From assembly GCF_019665765.1 (NCBI RefSeq), contig NZ_CP081150.1:62001-126000 (forward strand): DNA of 64,000 bases, written 5' to 3'. Below the pieces are notes generated by a model. That model made no database searches. It was not told the origin of the DNA and saw nothing but the letters and a program-made list of their open reading frames with translations. A program made the position numbers and the translations under genes. Position 1 is the stretch's first letter; each line of letters starts with the position of its first letter. Source of the stretch: Deefgea tanakiae. GTDB taxonomy: Bacteria > Pseudomonadota > Gammaproteobacteria > Burkholderiales > Chitinibacteraceae. Below, in pieces: positions 28,184-35,511 of the stretch.

Positions 28184-28621
28184 ATGTTCGATAATTTATC
28201 TGGAGTCGCAATCGAAGTGGAATGGCGTGATGAAGATGTACTTGCATTAGCAATTACTGCTTCAAATAAACGTTTAGCTTTTAAAACTCGTTTTTATGCG
28301 GATTGTGATGCGCCAAAAAGATTCGCATCGGTGCTTTCAGGCTTTCCTACTGACACAGCGGATATCCGAGAGTTTAAGTTTGGTGGATTGGAACTTACTG
28401 GGTATGGTGGAGCTAAATTTCGATTTACATGCCACGATAAATTAGGGCATGTCGTTTTGTCCTTGTCTATTGCTGAGAAATCGGATGTTTTTTATGGTCA
28501 ATTCGAATCAATAACGATGCTGATGTTGATTGAGCCATCAGCAATCGATTCTTTTGTTCGGCAGTTGATTGGTTTGCACAGCGATATTGGTCAGCTTGCC
28601 AAGCTAGAAATGTCAATTTAG
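28184..28621 (+). CDS. Unknown protein inside the zinc-uptake locus
   Basis: The 145-residue soluble protein starts MFDNLSGVAIEVEWRDEDVL. It has no signal peptide, membrane segment or metal motif beyond scattered Cys/His, and I do not recognise the family. It is composed of alternating beta-like stretches (LALAITASNKRLAFKTRFYA, FKFGGLELTGYGGAKFRFTC). It lies 77 bases after znuB and 56 before znuA, in the same direction, and is more AT-rich than its neighbours, which hints at later insertion. ATG 28184 is chosen; a TTG three bases earlier is possible. Confidence 0.6.
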   Translation: MFDNLSGVAIEVEWRDEDVLALAITASNKRLAFKTRFYADCDAPKRFASVLSGFPTDTADIREFKFGGLELTGYGGAKFRFTCHDKLGHVVLSLSIAEKSDVFYGQFESITMLMLIEPSAIDSFVRQLIGLHSDIGQLAKLEMSI

Positions 28622-28677
28622 TTTTACGCCAAATGCAAAGTAACGCTCTTTTCTTTTCTATCTTTCTCGGAGCTTCT

Positions 28678-29568
28678 ATGCGCCAAATTCTCGCCATCAT
28701 TTGTTTATTTTTTAGTTCGCTCGTCTCTGCCGAGCCGCTCAAAGTTGTCGCTAGTTTTAGTATTTTGGGTAACTTGGTGCAAGAAGTCGGCGGTGACCGT
28801 GTTCAGGTGAATACCTTGGTTGGGCCGGGCGAAGATGCGCATGTTTGGCAGGCGAAACCTGCGGATTTAAAAAAACTCTCGGGTGCCCCGCTATTTTTCG
28901 TCAATGGCTTGGGATTTGAAGGTTGGCTCAAACGCGTGGAACAAGCTGCGGCGTATAAAGGCAAGGTCATTACGGTGACCAAAGGCCTAAAACCGCTGGA
29001 GCAAGAAGACGAGCACGGACATGGCGATGGTCATGCACATCATGGCAAAGCTGATCCGCATGCTTGGCACGATCCACGTGCAGTCTTGCTGATGGTCGAT
29101 CAAATCACCGCCGCACTCAAAGCCGCAGACCCTGCGGGCGCAGCACAATACAGCAGCAATGCAGCCACATTTAAAGCCAAAATCACCCAGCTTGATACGC
29201 AAACTGCCGCTGCTTTTGCTGCCATTCCCGCCGCGAAAAAGAAAGTAGTCACCTCGCATGATGCTTTGGCGTATTTGGGGCATCGTTATGCGATTCAGTT
29301 TTACCCGTTGCAAGGCATTTCAACTGATGCAGAGCCGAGCGCCAAAGAAATGGCGGCCTTGATTCGCGAAATGCGCAAAAGCCAAATCAAAGCCGTGTTT
29401 GCTGAAAACATTAGCAATCCAAAATTGATCGACCAAATCGCCCGTGAAACCGGAGCTAAAGTCGGCCCACCGATTTATTCCGATGCACTGGATAAAAAAG
29501 CACCTGCTAATACATGGATTGGGATGTTTACGCACAATACGCAGGCGATTTTGGCTGCGTTAAAATGA
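28678..29568 (+). CDS. znuA: Zinc ABC transporter periplasmic binding protein (ZnuA-like)
   Basis: The 296-residue protein has a signal peptide (MRQILAIICLFFSSLVSAEP). It shows the cluster A-I (TroA) binding-protein layout: VVASFSILGNLVQEVGGDRV, GEDAHVWQAKPADL (first metal His), a His/Asp-rich loop at about residues 119-134 (EHGHGDGHAHHG), ADPHAWHDPR, VTSHDALAYLGHRY and VFAENISNPKLIDQIA. The His-rich loop favours zinc over manganese. ATG 28678 follows a CGGAG-type ribosome-binding site. A terminator follows at 29645. Confidence 0.9.
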   Translation: MRQILAIICLFFSSLVSAEPLKVVASFSILGNLVQEVGGDRVQVNTLVGPGEDAHVWQAKPADLKKLSGAPLFFVNGLGFEGWLKRVEQAAAYKGKVITVTKGLKPLEQEDEHGHGDGHAHHGKADPHAWHDPRAVLLMVDQITAALKAADPAGAAQYSSNAATFKAKITQLDTQTAAAFAAIPAAKKKVVTSHDALAYLGHRYAIQFYPLQGISTDAEPSAKEMAALIREMRKSQIKAVFAENISNPKLIDQIARETGAKVGPPIYSDALDKKAPANTWIGMFTHNTQAILAALK

Positions 29569-29644
29569 TTGTAGAGCGCTCCATCACTGCCTTATTGTTA
29601 GCAAATGAGCGTTGATGGTGAGCAGCAAATTTTGTATTGTTGAG

Positions 29645-29677
29645 AAAGCCAGCATGGGTGAGCTGGCTTTTTTTTAT
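29645..29677 (+). terminator. Terminator of the zinc-uptake locus
   Basis: AAAGCCAGC and GCTGGCTTT form a 9-bp stem around an 8-base loop, followed by a long T-run. Confidence 0.88.
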
Positions 29678-29717
29678 CAATGTTTAGACCATTAATGAGT
29701 CTATGCGTTGCGGTAGT

Positions 29718-30176
29718 TCATGTCATAGAGGTGAAATGCTCACAAATTACCGGCATTTGCAGAGTGGGTTGTCGCTTGATTGATGAACAAACCCGGCTGA
29801 AAAAATCCCAGTGTATTTTGCGCCAATGCGCCAGTGATAAATCACCTTCGCCTTCTGCTGCGGCAAATTCGGCACCTACCGCGATAAAGGGGCAGACGAT
29901 GACTTCGCGGGTTTCAATGACTGCAACAGGTGTGCCATCAAAGCGAGTCAGTAAACTTAAATCACCCGCTTTTGGAATGGCATGACCCTCATGCTCGTTG
30001 AGCCAATACAGTCCTGCTGTCGCATGCTTTTGTCCTGATAAAACCATGTCAGCCAAGGCATCGGCATCGGACTGATTATCATCAAAGGAAAAAACTTCAT
30101 AACATTCTGAAGCTGGATCACGTCCATACTTGGCGAGTACCTTCTCCCAAAAAACTCTCTGGTGTGTTTCTTGCAT
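29718..30176 (-). CDS. ASCH-domain protein (YhfF-like)
   Basis: The 152-residue protein has the ASCH layout: FSFDDNQSDADALADMVLSG, then KHATAGLYWLNEHEG, PKAGDLSLLTRFDGTPVAVIE and EGEGDLSLAHWRKIHWDFFS. ASCH domains resemble PUA folds and are thought to bind RNA or nucleotides; some family members hydrolyse acetylated cytidine. The GDGDLSLxxWR-type segment places it in the YhfF subfamily, whose substrate is uncertain. It is a single gene converging on znuA's terminator. Confidence 0.82.
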   Translation of the reverse strand: MQETHQRVFWEKVLAKYGRDPASECYEVFSFDDNQSDADALADMVLSGQKHATAGLYWLNEHEGHAIPKAGDLSLLTRFDGTPVAVIETREVIVCPFIAVGAEFAAAEGEGDLSLAHWRKIHWDFFSRVCSSIKRQPTLQMPVICEHFTSMT

Positions 30177-30308
30177 TTAGCGTATTTCCTGTTCTGAATT
30201 ATTCAAAAAATGATTGTTAATACCGCCAGTAACTCCCTGCCACATCACTGACTAGACGATAAATCTACTCATAGAGTTGATAGCGGCATCCTTGGTGAGT
30301 AGTGACAT

Positions 30309-30734
30309 TTATGGATTTAGAGTTTTTTTCATATAAAATCGAGTATGGCTGGCTGGGCAATTCTCAAGCTGGCCAAAGACTTTGTAACCCGCATTCAGAT
30401 AGAACGATTTGGCTTGCCAATCAAATGTGTCCAGATGAACCATGTATCCGCCTTGCTGTCTTGCGGCATTTTCGGCCTGCTCAAGCAATAACTTTCCATA
30501 GCCTTTGCCACGGTGCGATTCATCAATGAATAAAATATCGATATGCAGAACATGCCAGCAATAAAGCACACTATTGATCCCGCCAATAATTTCACCAACT
30601 TCATCCTTTATTGAAAATGACAAATCAATGAACGCTTCTTTTTGACTAAAAGGGACATTTTGCAAGTTAAATTGAACCAATTTGTCGTTGATTAGCTCGC
30701 GCTCAACGTTGGTACTGAGCTCAATTTTCATCAT
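30309..30734 (-). CDS. GNAT-family N-acetyltransferase
   Basis: The 141-residue protein shows a compact GNAT fold: KDEVGEIIGGINSVLYCWHV, LHIDILFIDESHRGKGYGKL (the acetyl-CoA-binding RGKGYG loop) and AARQQGGYMVHLDTFDWQAK, then FYLNAGYKVFG. The acceptor is unknown. The start overlaps the end of the upstream GNAT-pentapeptide fusion by 14 bases, so the two are probably co-translated. A second Met one codon in is an equally good start. Confidence 0.85.
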   Translation of the reverse strand: MMKIELSTNVERELINDKLVQFNLQNVPFSQKEAFIDLSFSIKDEVGEIIGGINSVLYCWHVLHIDILFIDESHRGKGYGKLLLEQAENAARQQGGYMVHLDTFDWQAKSFYLNAGYKVFGQLENCPASHTRFYMKKTLNP

Positions 30735-32199
30735 CGTTTCCTCTTTGTTTTGATTGTGAAATTGCTTTGCTCTTGATCTCTACCCATGCGGCAAGCAGCT
30801 CAGCATAGGGAATACCATTGATTTTTAGCCCATCCAGTTGACCGCCTTGAATGTGGGCACCACGCAGATCGCAATCTTCGATTTGTGCGTAACCCAAATC
30901 GACACGCGCCATTCTCACTGGGTCGTGGTCACCATGCCAGCCGCGACCTAGATCGTGCAAATAAGCACCTCCCCAAGAGGAATGACATAATTCCAGCCGA
31001 GCCATTCGGGCGTCGCCAATGCACAATCCACTGACGTTCACATTGTGAAAGTGCGCATCCGTCATCGTTGACGAGGCAAGTCGAAAATTCGGCAAGGCAC
31101 AATCATAAAACTGGGCTTGCTCAAAAAAACTATCGCTCCAGCAAGGTTTATCGATGGACTGCCCATTGAAATGGTTGGCTGGCGGTGCGGTTTCTCGCAC
31201 TTGTCGAGTGAAATAGCGGAATGCATTATCAGCTGCTGATTCTTGATAGCCACAACTTAAGTAAAAACGTGCATTGTCCTCGCTACGTGCGCTCGTGCCT
31301 AAATTCCAGCAATCCACTGCGGGGAAATGACTTTCGACCAAGGCGAGCGCGTGTCGCCCAATCCCTTGCCGGCCGAAGGCAGGATCGACAAAAAACCACG
31401 AGACATAAGCTTTGTTGGCATATGGGCCTTCAACGCAAATGCCGCCAGCCACCACGCCAGCGATTTCAATGACGAAATAATGTGCAGTACGAATCAGGTG
31501 ACGAAGTAGATGAGGGCTGTCGTGCCCCGCGCTGCCTGCGGCATCGCTGTCGGAGGGATTCCAAGCACCCCAGCGCTGATAGTGCTCAAGAAAGGCTTGT
31601 TTTTGAATATAAGCCAGCAGATCTGCCTCACTTTCAAGTGCGGGGCGTAGCGTGACTGCGGCGATCTTCGACAATTCGGGGCGCGGTAAGATGAATAAAT
31701 CAAATTCGCCATCGTCCTGTACTGTTGCTGTGCCGCGCGGCAAAAAGCCAGCGTTGATCACTACGCGTTGCGACGGTGTATTCCAGTCTTTCACGATGGC
31801 AACAAGCGCGGGTAAATCAGGGCAGTGGATAAATAACTCAGAACACGCCGCTTTGACGGCTTCGCTGGCGTAACCACATCCGCGATGTTCGCGTGATAGC
31901 GCGTAGGCCACTTCAGGAAAAGGCGAATCGAGTCCTTCTTTTGGCCACAAGCCAACCCAGCCAATCAATTGTTCGCCAAGGCAAATCGCATACAACATTT
32001 CTGGCTTTGCAGGGTCAAAGTGGGGGTATCCTTGAGTAACCCAACACCTTAAATATGATTGCATTTGTTCCTGCGTCATTTTCCAATCTGGCAGGATGTT
32101 GCTAATTTCGGCCTCGCGAGTAAGCGCAAATAAGGAATCAAAATCTGCGTCGGTAAATTGGCGCAGTACTAGACGTGAGGTGTGCAACTGAGACTGCAT
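30721..32199 (-). CDS. Fusion protein: two GNAT domains plus pentapeptide-like repeats
   Basis: The 492-residue protein has three parts. Residues 1-160 are a RimJ/RimL-type GNAT (SRLVLRQFTDADFDSLFALT, acetyl-CoA loop REHRGCGYASEA). Residues 175-335 form a second GNAT (LRPALESEADLLAYIQ, FVDPAFGRQGIGRHALALVE, ARFYLSCGYQE). Residues 350-480 are degenerate pentapeptide repeats (FEQAQFYDCALPNFRLA, MARLELCHSSWGGAYLHDLG, MARVDLGYAQIEDCDLRGAH) ending GLKINGIPYAELLAAWVE. Acceptors are unknown; the repeat domain may recruit a target. A perfect 13-bp inverted repeat lies 19 bases upstream of the start. Confidence 0.8.
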   Translation of the reverse strand: MQSQLHTSRLVLRQFTDADFDSLFALTREAEISNILPDWKMTQEQMQSYLRCWVTQGYPHFDPAKPEMLYAICLGEQLIGWVGLWPKEGLDSPFPEVAYALSREHRGCGYASEAVKAACSELFIHCPDLPALVAIVKDWNTPSQRVVINAGFLPRGTATVQDDGEFDLFILPRPELSKIAAVTLRPALESEADLLAYIQKQAFLEHYQRWGAWNPSDSDAAGSAGHDSPHLLRHLIRTAHYFVIEIAGVVAGGICVEGPYANKAYVSWFFVDPAFGRQGIGRHALALVESHFPAVDCWNLGTSARSEDNARFYLSCGYQESAADNAFRYFTRQVRETAPPANHFNGQSIDKPCWSDSFFEQAQFYDCALPNFRLASSTMTDAHFHNVNVSGLCIGDARMARLELCHSSWGGAYLHDLGRGWHGDHDPVRMARVDLGYAQIEDCDLRGAHIQGGQLDGLKINGIPYAELLAAWVEIKSKAISQSKQRGNDDEN

Positions 32200-32217
32200 T
32201 TAATGTATTCCTGAGCG

Positions 32218-32250
32218 TGTTCAAACCGCTATGTTTGAGCGGTTTGAACA
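32218..32250. promoter_or_regulatory. Perfect 13-bp inverted repeat upstream of the GNAT fusion gene
   Basis: TGTTCAAACCGCT (32218-32230) and AGCGGTTTGAACA (32238-32250) pair perfectly around a 7-base centre, just upstream of the minus-strand start at 32199. It has no T-run, so it is more likely an operator or 5'-leader hairpin than a terminator. Confidence 0.6.
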
Positions 32251-32523
32251 GGTTAATATGCCGAATTGGTAAATTCTATGCCCCTATTCAGATGGAATAC
32301 TTTGCATTTCTTGCTATCTTACGAGACATTATTTAGCTAAGTGGCATTTGATTGATGTGGCTAGCTGTTGTTGGCCTTCATTTGTGACCATCTACTACGG
32401 GTATAGCCAGCGGCAAGCGCATCGCATTGCGTAGAATCGTTCGGCGTTTGCAGTCTGTGGTGTACCATTCGTATATTCAAACCTAAAGACGCGCAGGCGT
32501 CTTTTTCAATTAAGTCGCTCGCC
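32251..32523. other. Divergent intergenic region, GNAT fusion / acyltransferase
   Basis: This holds a short terminator-like hairpin at 32485-32507 (AAAGACGC, GCAG, GCGTCTTT, TTC) just before the acyltransferase. The hairpin implies an upstream plus-strand transcript, but I cannot define one; a small RNA in 32300-32500 is possible and unsupported otherwise. Confidence 0.4.
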
Positions 32524-33612
32524 ATGAATCATCATCACCCTAGCCCCCGCCATAAACACCGCTTCATCGTGCTCGATAGCTTTCGTGGCTTATGCGCGCT
32601 GAGTGTGGTTGTGTTTCATTTGCATTTGCTGCAAGGCTTTAGCGAATGGGATTTCTTTCGCTCGGCGGGATTGATGGTTGAGTTCTTTTTTACGCTGAGT
32701 GGTTTTGTACTGGCTTATCGTTACATGCTCGAACCGATGGATGGCGCAGGTTTTGGCCGCTATATGATTAGCCGTTTTTTTAGGATTTATCCACTGCATT
32801 TGGTGATGTTGCTGCTGTTTAGTGTGTCGATGTTCTGGCAGTGGGCAAGTGGCGAATTTGCGCCTTGGCAGTTGCAGCAATGGCTGTATCAAATTTTGCT
32901 GCTACAAGCGTGGTTGCCGGCGGGTGATCCATTTGCGTTTAACGGCCCGGCATGGAGTATTAGTGTGGAGTTCTATCTCTACGTGCTGTTCGGGGCGATA
33001 CTCTGGGTGACGCTCCGCTGGCGGCAAGCGGCGTTTGTGCTGCTGGTGGCGGGCTGTTCGCTCTGCGTTTGGCTGTCGTTTAATTTTACCGGCAGCGGTG
33101 GTTTTCGCGGGATTACTTGTTTTTTCTTAGGCGCGCTAGCGTATCGCTGTTTTGATGCGATTCATCATTGGCGACTCAGTTTCAAACTAGCGACTTTAAT
33201 CGAAGTATTGCTGCTAGCGGCTCTGTATATGGTGATTACAGCCCAATACCCTAATAAGAGCTTTCTTGCCGCATGGGCGTTTGCGATCGCGATTATTGTG
33301 TTTGCTTTTGAGCAAGGGGCGGTATCGAAATGCCTGCGCCACGAATCGTTTGTGAGCATGGGGAAGTGGTCGTTTTCGATTTACTTAAGCCATTACGGTG
33401 TGTTGCATCTGATTTTGCTGGTGCTGACTGCATTTGCACCGCAATGGTTGTTGTACAAAGACGGACTGCGCTTTATCAATCTGGGTAGCGCATGGGCGGA
33501 CAACTTAGTCGGAATCGTGATTTTGGCGCTGGTGTTACTGATTTCGCGCTGGAGTTATCAAGTCATTGAGTTGCGTGGAATACGTTGGGGCAAGCAATTG
33601 TTGGCCGCCTGA
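32524..33612 (+). CDS. Acyltransferase-3 family membrane protein
   Basis: The 362-residue polytopic protein begins with a His-rich N-terminus, then RFIVLDSFRGLCALSVVVFH (the family's catalytic RG and His), FFTLSGFVLAYRYM, RFFRIYPLHLVMLL and GPAWSISVEFYLYVLFG, with about ten hydrophobic segments. These proteins (OafA/NodX/ExoZ type) acylate sugars of O-antigens, exopolysaccharides or peptidoglycan at the inner membrane. The target here is unknown, and no polysaccharide cluster is adjacent. Confidence 0.88.
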   Translation: MNHHHPSPRHKHRFIVLDSFRGLCALSVVVFHLHLLQGFSEWDFFRSAGLMVEFFFTLSGFVLAYRYMLEPMDGAGFGRYMISRFFRIYPLHLVMLLLFSVSMFWQWASGEFAPWQLQQWLYQILLLQAWLPAGDPFAFNGPAWSISVEFYLYVLFGAILWVTLRWRQAAFVLLVAGCSLCVWLSFNFTGSGGFRGITCFFLGALAYRCFDAIHHWRLSFKLATLIEVLLLAALYMVITAQYPNKSFLAAWAFAIAIIVFAFEQGAVSKCLRHESFVSMGKWSFSIYLSHYGVLHLILLVLTAFAPQWLLYKDGLRFINLGSAWADNLVGIVILALVLLISRWSYQVIELRGIRWGKQLLAA

Positions 33613-33727
33613 TCTCATTCATAACTGCGTAGCGCTGTGCAATTGTGCAACGATTTTAATTTCAGTTTCTAGTATCTTTTGCCTTGGCTTTTCGCGCAGC
33701 CTGCGTTTTTTTCTATCGAAGTACCCT

Positions 33728-33743
33728 GTGACTTTTTAGTCAC
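33728..33743. promoter_or_regulatory. Small hairpin GTGACT-TTTT-AGTCAC
   Basis: This perfect 6-bp stem lies 40 bases upstream of the small Cys-cluster gene, with TTGACT just downstream. It could be an operator or a weak terminator of the acyltransferase. Confidence 0.3.
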
Positions 33744-33782
33744 GTTGACTTGCGCGATCTTTTATTAATAAAGGAATCCGCC

Positions 33783-34010
33783 GTGAGTTATCCCGCATAT
33801 CGAATAAAAAAAATCGAAAACCGTTTACCGCACATTTGTAATCCAAAAGAGCGTAAACGCGTTTTTAATGAGCTTTCTTTTTTGAAAAAAGTAATTCAAG
33901 AAGACAAAGAATTTTGCGTAGATTGCGTGTTTGATTGTTTGCAGTGCAGTTGGATAAAGATTGCTCCAACTCAAAGTGAATCACGACTCAGCAAGGCGTC
34001 TTCTGAATAA
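33783..34010 (+). CDS. Small CxxC-x3-CxxC protein, unknown
   Basis: From GTG 33783, preceded by AAAGGAA at good distance, the frame gives 75 residues starting with a basic helical part (YPAYRIKKIENRLPHICNP, then KERKRVFNELSFLKKVI). The cysteine cluster FCVDCVFDCLQCSW follows; the CxxC-x3-CxxC spacing suggests a bound metal. The 3' end overlaps the convergent yaaA gene by 30 bases. I do not recognise the family. A TTG at 33750 would add 11 residues. The good SD and cysteine cluster argue for a real gene. Confidence 0.5.
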   Translation: MSYPAYRIKKIENRLPHICNPKERKRVFNELSFLKKVIQEDKEFCVDCVFDCLQCSWIKIAPTQSESRLSKASSE

Positions 34011-34745
34011 CCAGCGCGTAGCGGTTGATTCATCGCTCACCAATTGATAGCCATCTAAATCGAATTGCATTAAATCTTTTGCCTCAGTAATGCTATTAAG
34101 CGCCGCATAGCGCACCATCAGCCCGCGCGCGCGTTTGGCGTAAAAACTGATGATTTTGTATTTCCCGCCTTTGAAGTCTTCAAACACCGGTGTGATGATG
34201 TTGGCGGTCAGTACTTTAGGGCGAATCACTTTGAAATACTCTTCGCTGGCTAGATTGACGATAGTGTCTTTGTTCAGCGCATTGACGGCGTTGGTTACGG
34301 TGTCGTTCCAGAAATCATAGAGGTGATGACCATTGGGGTGCGCTAAACGCGTCCCCATTTCCAAGCGATACGGCTGCATCAAATCATGCGGGCGCAGCAA
34401 TCCATATAGTCCCGATAAAATCCGTAAATGTTCGCTTAAGTATGCATGTTGCGTGGCATTGAGACTCGTAGCTTCAAGGCCGGTGTAAACATCCCCCATA
34501 AAGGCCAATACGGCGGGTTTGGCATTTTCCAGCGTAAAGTCGGGCTGCCAGCTTTGATAACGACCCACATTCAGGTGGGATAGCTCATCGGATAACTTCA
34601 TCAATTGCGCGATGTCAGCGGGTGTTTTTTGCCGCAGAACGTTAATCAGTTGCTGTGATTGCGCTAGAAAATCGGGCTGGGTATGTGGTAGTTCAGCGGG
34701 AGTCGGAGTGGTGTAATCCAGCGTTTTAGCTGGCGAAATCAGCAT
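33981..34745 (-). CDS. yaaA: Peroxide-stress protein YaaA
   Basis: YaaA (DUF328/UPF0246) lowers intracellular free iron during hydrogen peroxide stress in E. coli and binds DNA. The 254-residue product starts MLISPAKTLDYTTPTPA, the family signature, and has SDELSHLNVGRYQSW, AFMGDVYTGLEA, LSGLYGLLRPHDLMQPYRLE, NLASEEYFKVI and KIISFYAKRARGLM. The ATG at 34745 is the conserved start; an upstream frame to 34799 adds a non-family tail. A hairpin repeat lies just upstream, between it and the response regulator. Confidence 0.93.
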   Translation of the reverse strand: MLISPAKTLDYTTPTPAELPHTQPDFLAQSQQLINVLRQKTPADIAQLMKLSDELSHLNVGRYQSWQPDFTLENAKPAVLAFMGDVYTGLEATSLNATQHAYLSEHLRILSGLYGLLRPHDLMQPYRLEMGTRLAHPNGHHLYDFWNDTVTNAVNALNKDTIVNLASEEYFKVIRPKVLTANIITPVFEDFKGGKYKIISFYAKRARGLMVRYAALNSITEAKDLMQFDLDGYQLVSDESTATRWLFRRRLAES

Positions 34746-34775
34746 CAGCACTACAAAAATCCTTATGGGTATTCT

Positions 34776-34827
34776 GTGTGGGTATTTGATTGTAGCCATT
34801 TAATATAAATGGCTACACAGATATACC
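34776..34827. repeat. GGTAT-bounded hairpin element, copy C
   Basis: GGTATTTGAT, TGTAGCCATT (34791-34800), a 7-base loop, AATGGCTACA (34808-34817), then CAGATATACC ending at 34827, directly abutting the stop codon of the minus-strand response regulator. The 10-bp stem is perfect. Geometry matches copy A. Confidence 0.6.
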
Positions 34828-35457
34828 TTATTGTGGTTCTACGCCCGCATCACGCAAACGCGCAGCAAGTTCCATTGCGGTTTTGACCTGCATCTTTTCC
34901 AGAATGCGCGCGCGATGTACTTCAACAGTTTTCATCGAAATCGACAAGTCATCGGCGATTTGTTTATTCAAACGACCCGTCAAAATCAGTTTCATTACTT
35001 CGCGCTCGCGTGGCGTGAGGCAGGCCAGACGTTGATCGACGGCAGTGCGGGTTTGCCATTCTTCGCGGCTGAGTTGGTCTTGCGATAAACAGCTTTCGAC
35101 TAAATCAACGATGTCGTTATCCGAGAACGGTTTTTCGATGAAATCGGCTGCGCCTTGTTTGAGTGCGGCCACCGCCATCGGTACATCGCCGTGACCCGTG
35201 AGGAAAATCACCGGTGGGCAGTAAGCGTATTCTTGCAGCTTATTGAATAATTCCAAGCCGCCCATGCCGGGCATGCGAACGTCGAGCACAAGGCTGCCAT
35301 AGTCTTCTGGGCGGTAGCTAGCTAAAAGTTCTTCGGCGCTGGCAAAAGTGCTGACCTGATGATTGCGGGTCGAGAAAAGCCACGAAAGTGCGTCGCGGAT
35401 TGCGTCGTCGTCATCCACAATGGCGATTTTGCGGGTATTGGCATGATTGATGCTCAT
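34828..35457 (-). CDS. FixJ-type response regulator (receiver + LuxR HTH)
   Basis: The 209-residue protein has a receiver domain (IAIVDDDDAIRDALSWLF, phospho-Asp59 in LVLDVRMPGMGG, FLTGHGD, FIEKPF) and a C-terminal GerE/LuxR helix-turn-helix (LTPREREVMKLILTGRLNKQ, then IADDLSISMKTVEVHRARIL). This is the FixJ/TtrR/DctR class. It follows the PAS-containing kinase by 54 bases and is its obvious partner. Targets cannot be read from the sequence; adjacency to D-lactate dehydrogenase hints at carbon or oxygen status. Confidence 0.9.
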   Translation of the reverse strand: MSINHANTRKIAIVDDDDAIRDALSWLFSTRNHQVSTFASAEELLASYRPEDYGSLVLDVRMPGMGGLELFNKLQEYAYCPPVIFLTGHGDVPMAVAALKQGAADFIEKPFSDNDIVDLVESCLSQDQLSREEWQTRTAVDQRLACLTPREREVMKLILTGRLNKQIADDLSISMKTVEVHRARILEKMQVKTAMELAARLRDAGVEPQ

Positions 35458-35511
35458 AAACGGTGTGCTCCTGCGCTGGCGCTAAGTTCAAAAAGGGGCA
35501 GTTCAAATTGA

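Noticed and set aside
32300-32510. Possible small RNA ending at the hairpin 32485-32507
   Set aside because: Only the terminator-like hairpin supports it; no promoter or conserved structure was recognised.
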